Source: Physcomitrium patens (Eukaryota; Streptophyta; Bryopsida; Funariales; Funariaceae). From it: a stretch of 64,000 nucleotides of DNA. The notes beneath the pieces were generated by a model. That model had not been told where the DNA came from. It did not search any database and saw only the letters and a program-made list of their open reading frames with translations. Location: the NCBI RefSeq assembly GCF_000002425.4, contig NC_037254.1, forward strand, positions 22,685,661 through 22,749,660. Direction: 5' to 3'. The position numbers and the translations under genes were made by a program. Of the stretch, positions 57,660-64,000 are shown one piece after another. The number at the start of each line of letters is the position of its first letter. Position 1 is the stretch's first letter.

Positions 57660-58720
57660 AAAAATATGTGTTATTCAAAAAAATTACATAGATTAAAAAT
57701 ATTAGAAGATAATGAAAAGATTACTAGTATTTATAAAGAAAATAGATTGGAAGATCGTTTGGAATTCATTGCATCTATTGAATTAAGTAATGATGATAAA
57801 GTTATACAAATTTATTTGAAATAAGTTTATGATATGATTGAATCTTTTTAAGTATGAAAGATCATGATTGAAATAAAATATAAGATAATAGATAAGAAGA
57901 TGAAATCTATTATTACATCTTTGCTAGAAGATTTTAAAAAAAAATGAAAGAAGCATTGAGAAAAAAAAACTTAAGGAATCCAAAAAATATTAGAAAAAAA
58001 TTCATTAAAGAGACTTTTGAAGAATTGAAGATTAATTCTAATGGTTCCTTCTTGTAAGAAGAAATAATATGCTTCAAAGAAATGTTAGCAAAATAAGGTA
58101 AATCATTTGCCTTTGAATCTTATGAAATTGGGTGTATAGATCCAAATATTATAACGCCTATAGTTATTTTCATTGTACCACATGTGTTTTAGAATTTAAG
58201 GCCAATTTCAATGCTAAAGGCATGTTTACCAAGCTTGATAGAATTATTGAAAGAAAAGATAAAGATGAAGATTTTGGAGCCTTATTTTGCACTATATTTT
58301 AGTCGATGATTTACAGTACCTAAGAAAAATAGATCATTATAATTTATTCAAGAAATGTAGCTAGTGAATGCAATGACTATCAAAAATGCAAGAATTGGAC
58401 TATTTGTAGATGAGTTTGCTGAAGCATTTGCAAGAAGGATAATTTATTCAATGCATGATTTGTATTCAAGTTATGACCAATTTCAACTTGCAAAAGGGAG
58501 TAGAAATATGAAAATGATAAAGACACCACTTAGTCTAGTTAGAATGTGTACTCTTTCTCAAGGTTCTACTAACTCAATTATGCATATAATGAATACTATG
58601 AACAAGGTGTTGAGGAATTTTATTATTGAAAAGAACATATTTTTTTTAGATTGTGTTCCTATTAAGGAATACAATGAAAAAGACAATAATGAGAATTTAA
58701 ATAAGAAAGGGTGTTAAAAA
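57660..58720 (+). pseudogene. Reverse transcriptase of the third-lineage element, catalytic motif mutated
   Basis: ORF 58364-58717 reads MTIKNARIGLFVDEFAEAFARR, then YSSYDQFQLA, MIKTPLSLVRM, GSTNSIMHIMNTMNKVL, and FFLDCVPIKEYN. In gypsy elements the last block should be FxDD; here it is FLDC, so the second catalytic Asp is lost and the enzyme would be inactive. Upstream text (ILEPYFALYFSRWFTVPKKN) shows the fingers domain with stops. Confidence 0.8.
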
Positions 58721-59037
58721 TATTTTGTTGATCATATATAAGATTAAAAAAATATATTGACTCAGCTTGAAGAAGTTCATCTTACATTATGGGGTATAAA
58801 ATCTACATTTGGAGTATAAGAGGTCATAATTGTCGAACATTTATGTGGATTTTATGAAAGAAAACCAAATCCAATCAAAGTTGATGCAATTTGAAGAATG
58901 AAAGAAGATTGCAATTCTTTAACAAAGGTGCATAGATTTTTGGATGCATGTATATTTTATCATATTTGGATTCTTTACTATGCTTACATAGCAGCTCTAT
59001 TATATGAATTTTTATGCAAAGATTATTAGTTTAAATT

Positions 59038-59038
<1 letters not shown>

Positions 59039-59090
<52 letters not shown>
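59039..59090. repeat. (TA)n microsatellite
   Basis: About 25 TA units, inside the RNase H region of the third-lineage element. Confidence 0.95.
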
Positions 59091-59092
<2 letters not shown>

Positions 59093-59099
59093 CAAAGAT

Positions 59100-59500
59100 T
59101 GAAGAAATTATTGACATTACTACTAGTGTTGAAAAAAATTGATTATAAGTACAATAGATCAATGATTCTTACAATGGATACTAGTTTGATTACCATTGGA
59201 TGGATTGTAAATCAAGATGGTTAGAATGGACATAGATTTGTAGTCCAATTTAGAACTAAGGTTTTAAGTACTTGGCAATGTGTATATTTACAAGTGAAAA
59301 AATAATTATGGGAGGTTATTTCAATTATGAAAGTTGAAAAGGATTATTTGATAGGAACAATGGTAGTGATTAAAATAATTTTTTTGCCTTTACTTAGAAT
59401 GATTAATAATTGTATAACATCGGATATTAGAATGTTGATATGGAATTTATTGACTTGATGACTTATATTGTTATTTCAAACAAAACATAATAGAAAAGAT
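59100..59500 (+). pseudogene. RNase H fragment of the third-lineage element
   Basis: Trace reads SMILTMDTSLITIGWIVNQDG, HRFVVQFRTKVL. It recalls the RNase H start (DASxxxxGWxVxQ), with stops. Short and damaged. Confidence 0.5.
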
Positions 59501-59559
59501 GAGATGATTGAAGATAATAATGATGTGGATACAAAATTTTATTTAATTTCATAATTAAA

Positions 59560-60030
59560 TAAGAAAGATAAGCCATTTTATGAAAAAAATTATGAAGAAG
59601 AGTTATTGGATATTAGACATTATTTGAGCATATTAACCAAGCATGCAAATTAGTTGATTGAAAAATTTAAATAGATTAAAATAAAAGATATATAAGTTTA
59701 TATTACAAGGAAGATTTCTTTAAAAGAGGCCAAAATCAAACATTGGAATGCCACAAGAAGTAGTAGGTAGCAAGGAAGATCAATAAAAACTAATTAAAGA
59801 ATTTCACGATAATTTATAGACAGGGCATAGAAGAATTTGGACTACTTTTACTAAATTGAAGGAACTATATTAGTGGAAGAATATGTATCAAGATGTAGCT
59901 TTATTTGTAGAATCTTGTGTAATTTTTTAAACATATTCAAATATATAATATTGAGATGGTCTATATTCAATATATTCTTTGATTATTCATTTTAAATGGA
60001 TTGTAAAAATATATCTAGAGGGGTTTATTT
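59560..60030 (+). pseudogene. Integrase fragment of the third-lineage element
   Basis: Fragments IRHYLSIL, then in another frame GHRRIWTTFTKLKELY, WKNMYQDVALFVESCVIF and YSIYSLIIHFKWIVKI. These fit the zinc-binding C-x2-C region and the start of the core of gypsy integrase (VESCVICQ, HFKWIVD). Many stops. Confidence 0.6.
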
Positions 60031-60149
60031 TAGCTCATATTATTTTAGTAATAATATTATTCAATCTTTTGAGTGATTATCTATTTTATTTGAATGACAT
60101 AAGAGTGTATTGATCTTTTAGTTTTTTGTGGTTCATGGCCTTGACATCA

Positions 60150-61800
60150 TGTTAATATCTACTCCATCTTTAAAACTTGTTTGATGGACCATTTTAAAAT
60201 TCTAAGTAATTCCAGATGAAAATATGGATGTTTACAAAAAAACTAAAGGACTATAATTTTTGGATATTTATATCCTCTAAAGATGTTGCACCTAAAAACC
60301 AATCCTTGATAGAGAACAAGATTCAAAATTATTTTTTGCATCAATTTTAAGAAACCAAATATAAAGATGAAGTCCCTCGTTACCTATTTGTAGTAAATGA
60401 CTTCATCTTCTTAAGCATTTTTGTAGAAAAAGAAGAGCTATGGTATCTATAACTTTCAAAAAAACTTCCTATTGCAAACCATAAGACAAATATGTAGGTC
60501 TTTTAAAAATTTAAATATATATTTGCATACATCAATAAGAAGTAGTTAGATGTATTATCATACAAGTACCAACACACTATTTTTTTTTTTAAATTCTTTG
60601 CTCATTGAAGTTCAACCATATTATATTAACCTAAAGTACTTTGAGGTGATGAAGACAAAACTAAGTAAGCAACTAGAATTAAACTTTATTTATTTGATAA
60701 TAGAATCAAATTGGATATCACAAATCTTTTTTGTACTTAAAAAAAATACAAATAACATTAAAACATATATCAATTATAAAAAATTAGACAATTATATAAT
60801 TTTAGATTTTATCAATGTTGTTCTTAATAAAGTAGTAATGGATAAATGTGTATTATATATAAATGGATTCTTAAGCTATAATTAAATAGCCATTGCTCTT
60901 TAAGTCCAATACTAAATAACTTTTATTATTAATTTTGGCAATTATGCTTATTATATTATGCCATTTAGATTACAAAATATACTTATAATCTTTCAACTAT
61001 ATATGATTACAGCCTTCATGGATTTTTAAAGGTTTTAGCACTCTATCTTGATAATATGTGCATCCAAAGCTTGGTCTAAGAATAAATATAGATATTTTTT
61101 AAAATTTTCTTTGTATTCAAAATTGCACACATTTCTGTTGATCTTACCAAGTGATTTTCTACTTTGACATGTAGACCTATTTTAGGACAATTTTTTATTC
61201 AATCTAAGATTATAGTTAAATCAAAGAATATATGCTATTTTAGCAATATTATCATTAATGATAGTTAAACCGTTTTGCAACTTTTTTGACACTACCAATT
61301 ATTATATGTAATTCATAGACAAGTATGTAGCCTTGTATCATCTTTTAACTTAACTACTACATAACAATTCAAAAAAAAATTGGTCCATATTGTTTCAAGA
61401 TGTTTCTGAGTCTTTTAAACAAATACTTATATTGGCACTAATTTTAATGATACTACATTGAAATTGAAGGTTCTATATACATGTAGATATTTCAAAGACA
61501 AGAGTAGTTTTTTTTTCATTTATAAAATAACAATTAAAACCATCTAGTATGATATTTGTCAAAAAAAATTATTCAAAAATTTTAAAAAAATACTCAAAAA
61601 TAATACATACAGTCAAATAATTTATATCTATCTTTTAAAAAATATGTTTATATTTGACGTGGATTATGAGGCCTTGAAATATATGATGACTAAATAAACT
61701 TGGTCTCTAAAGGTGGCTTTTTGGCTCTTCCAACTCCAAAAATTTACATTCAAAGCAAGAAAAGCAGTCATGGACTATCTAAGCTAGTCAATTCCACCAA
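60150..61800 (+). pseudogene. Reverse transcriptase and RNase H fragment of a fourth remnant
   Basis: ORF 60550-60885 gives FIYLIIESNWISQIFFVLKK, INYKKLDNYIILDFINVVLNK and YINGFLSYN, i.e. the fingers, VDYRKLN and DGxxGYN regions. Then FGNYAYYIMPFRLQNI matches FGTYAYxVMPFGLxNA. About 61640-61780 reads FDVDYEALKYMMTK and KVAFWLFQLQKF, the end of RNase H. No integrase follows; the next feature is the LTR at 62001. Confidence 0.7.
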
Positions 61801-62000
61801 TATTAATTAATTTTATTATAAAAAAAAAAAGAAGGTGGCAATGGCTAAGTTTTTTAAAATAAAAACTATAATAGGCTCAAAAGATTTAACTTTTAAACAA
61901 ATTCATCCATAGTTAGTCTTGAAGGCTATATTAAAAAAAAGTGATGAACATGTATGCATAAAAAATTTGTGAGAAGGTAAGATTAGATTAAAAATGCAAA

Positions 62001-63730
62001 TTTCATGTAGTAATTTAATTATATGGTGAAAAATAAAAAAAAATATGGATGTTATTATAAAAGAGCCTAGTAGAAAGTTGTAATAGAAAAACAAAGATAA
62101 ATGATAAGAAGATAATAAAAATTTTAGTCCTAATACTATTTTTTATAGAAAGAATTCCTATTCAATTTATAGAAACATAAATACTACAAATAAAAATAAA
62201 TAAAATAAATAAATAATATTAGCATCTTTAAGAAAAATTTAACAATAAATTTTAAAAACAATTACCTTAAATTATCAAAAATTTATATCCAAAGAAGATT
62301 AGTTATAAATTTGGATTAAAATCAAATTCCAAGGCACAAAACCATGTACATTCAACAATTCCAGGATTCTTTTGTCAATCAAAGAGCGGGATTTAAGAAA
62401 AAACTTAAGAAGAAATTTTAGAAAGTTAATTTTATATCATTTGGATTAATATTGAAGTTTTGAGGGATTATAAAAGATAGTGATGTATTTAGTGGATTTA
62501 GATTTTGAGAAATAAAAGTAATTTTACAAATTTGAAAATTTTGTGAATTTCGTAGTACATTTATGGATAAAAATTTGAATTTTTTTCATTGTGACTATTC
62601 TAAATGTGTAAAAAATTTGAGGTCAATTGAGTGGTTAAATTAAAAAAAATATGAGATTTTTGTGGATTATAGTCTTGAATAATCAAAATTCAAGATTAAT
62701 GAAGGATTTTGCAATCTAGAAAAATTTGTCAAATTGATTAAAGAAAAAATTAGTGAGAGCAATTCAAACTTAAATTCTTATACATAACTCAATTTTAGAA
62801 GCAATTTAATAGTTCAATAAGGAAGAAACTTTGTTGAAAGATCAACATTCAAGTCAAAAAAGAAAGATTGCCAATAATTGAGAGGTTTTGAGACATGTTC
62901 TTAGAATTAATAAGTTTGATTCTTCTCAAATTTTATGTGCTTGTTGATTGAAGTTTGGATGAAATTTTAGTAAAGATCTATATTTCAATTAATATTTATT
63001 AAAATTTCAATTACTTACAATAATTGATCAGACTTTACATAAATGTCTTTTAGAATTGGTCTAAGATTTAGATTTTAATCAAGATTTAGAATTATGTTAG
63101 GATTTCATTAAGATCCATTTAAAATTTAAGCTTTTTTTAAGATTTAATTAGGATTGATTTAGGATTCAGTTAGGATTTAATTAGGATTTTATTAGGATTG
63201 GTTTAGCATTTAGGATGTAATTAAGATTTAGGATTTTACTAAAGATTCATTAGGATTGATCTAAGATTTAAGATTTAGTCAGGATTTAGAATTTTATTAA
63301 GATTTTATGAGATTTTGACCTAAGATTTGATTAAGGTTTATTAAAGTTTTAATTAAGATTTAATTAGGATTTGATTAGAATTTGCTTAAGATTTTTATAT
63401 GATTTTTATTTTTAATATTTCTTCAAAATTCTTTATTATTTTTTTAAAGGTTTTTATTTCTAATAATTATTTAAGATTATTTTTATTTCTTTTAAGATAT
63501 TATTTTTTATTTCCTTTAGTATTTCTTTATTATTATTTTTTTAGATTGATTAATGGCTTCTTTGTATTTTTTTTGTAACTTCTTTTAAATTTCTTTTGGA
63601 TGGATTAAAGTTCGAATAGAGTTATTAAGGCTTATTTATAGTTTATTTAAGACTCTATTAGACTTGATAGAATTTTTGTATTTCTAATTACTTCTTTTTT
63701 GTAAGATTCCATCTACATTAATACCAAAGA
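62001..63730 (+). repeat. Degenerate LTR of family 3, 3' of the fourth remnant
   Basis: TTTCATGTAG..TTTAATTATATGGTGAAAA corresponds to the family 3 LTR start TGTCATGTTG..ATGACTATATGGTGAAAA. Blocks such as AAAATTTTAGTCCTAATACTATTTTTTATAG and the telomere-like array at 63050-63410 match 43830-45010. Probably the 3' LTR of the remnant to its left. Ends approximate. Confidence 0.6.
63050..63410. repeat. Decayed telomere-like array inside the family 3 LTR
   Basis: TTAGGATTTAATTAGG-type units, more worn than at 44660-45010; TTTAGGG itself is hardly found. Confidence 0.65.
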
Positions 63731-64000
63731 CTTGGATTTTTTTAACTTTTTTAATCTCTAATATCTCTTCCAAAAAATAATTGATTCAAAATAATCAAAA
63801 TTAGAATTTGGATGTTCATTTAATCATAGTTTAAATTCTCCATCATCTTTTTAATGATAAAAATTGAGACCTAAGCATTATATTTTTTTTGAATATTGAT
63901 CAATTAAATTGACTATATTTATTGATTTTCCTTGTAATTTAGATTCTCAATTATCTTCTAAAATATCAATAGAATTATTTTTTTCATGATTTAGGATAGG
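63731..64000. other. AT-rich end of window, nothing recognised
   Basis: No motif or open frame. Confidence 0.4.

Larger units (their letters stand above)
54360..60130 (+). mobile_element. Degenerate Ty3/gypsy retrotransposon, plus strand, third lineage
   Basis: Domains in order: zinc knuckle (about 55400), protease (56370-56760), reverse transcriptase (57660-58720), RNase H (59100-59500) and integrase (59560-60030). The motif wording (TIKNARxGxxVDEFAEAFA, YSxYDQFQLA) differs from the chromoviruses and from the 33-40 kb mosaic, so this is another lineage. Stops and indels occur throughout. No 3' LTR is recognised before the next element at about 60150. Confidence 0.8.

Overview
Organism. The window is nuclear DNA from a plant, most likely a bryophyte such as a Physcomitrium-type moss (inference). 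The background is very AT-rich and almost wholly nested, decayed LTR retrotransposons. One GC-richer island (about 4.8-7.4 kb) holds a plant-type GDSL esterase/lipase gene with five short exons. TTTAGGG-like telomere-type tracts sit inside long LTRs. There is one assembly gap (52580-52724).

Layout. 1-3.4 kb: remnant Ty3/gypsy pol, minus strand. 4.9-6.5 kb: GDSL esterase gene, minus strand, the only host gene I can support fully. 7.4-15.5 kb: AT-rich relics with isolated LTRs of three families. 15.6-17.0 kb: a decayed coiled-coil ORF. 17123-23515: chromovirus copy A (plus), 561-bp LTRs, target-site duplication GAATC. 24337-30685: chromovirus copy B (minus), 538-bp LTRs, target-site duplication ATTGG. 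A and B lie tail to tail, 821 bp apart. 31.1-43.3 kb: a mosaic of minus-strand Ty3/gypsy remnants (integrase, gag with zinc knuckle, RNase H, protease, gag), bounded by LTRs, one of which is split by a solo LTR. 43.7-47.4 kb: further LTRs, one pair inverted. 48.7-51.0 kb: chromovirus scraps in both orientations. 54.4-60.1 kb: a plus-strand Ty3/gypsy element of a different lineage, full of stops. 60.1-63.7 kb: another plus-strand reverse transcriptase/RNase H remnant next to a long degenerate LTR.

How the parts work. A and B each encode gag, then in the -1 frame protease, reverse transcriptase, RNase H, integrase and a C-terminal chromodomain. Both also carry a separate 140-codon ORF between the chromodomain and the 3' LTR. 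It has the same length in both copies and matches no family I know; it is the best candidate here for something undescribed. Gag is split by the same -1 frame change in both copies. A's pol is a single frame broken only by stops, most explained by C-to-T changes, as expected of methylated DNA. B is younger (LTRs differ at about 6 sites against about 19 in A) but has a 2-bp insertion between RNase H and integrase.

Limits. Homology calls rest on motif recognition by eye; no search was run. Boundaries of the old LTRs are approximate unless target-site duplications are given.
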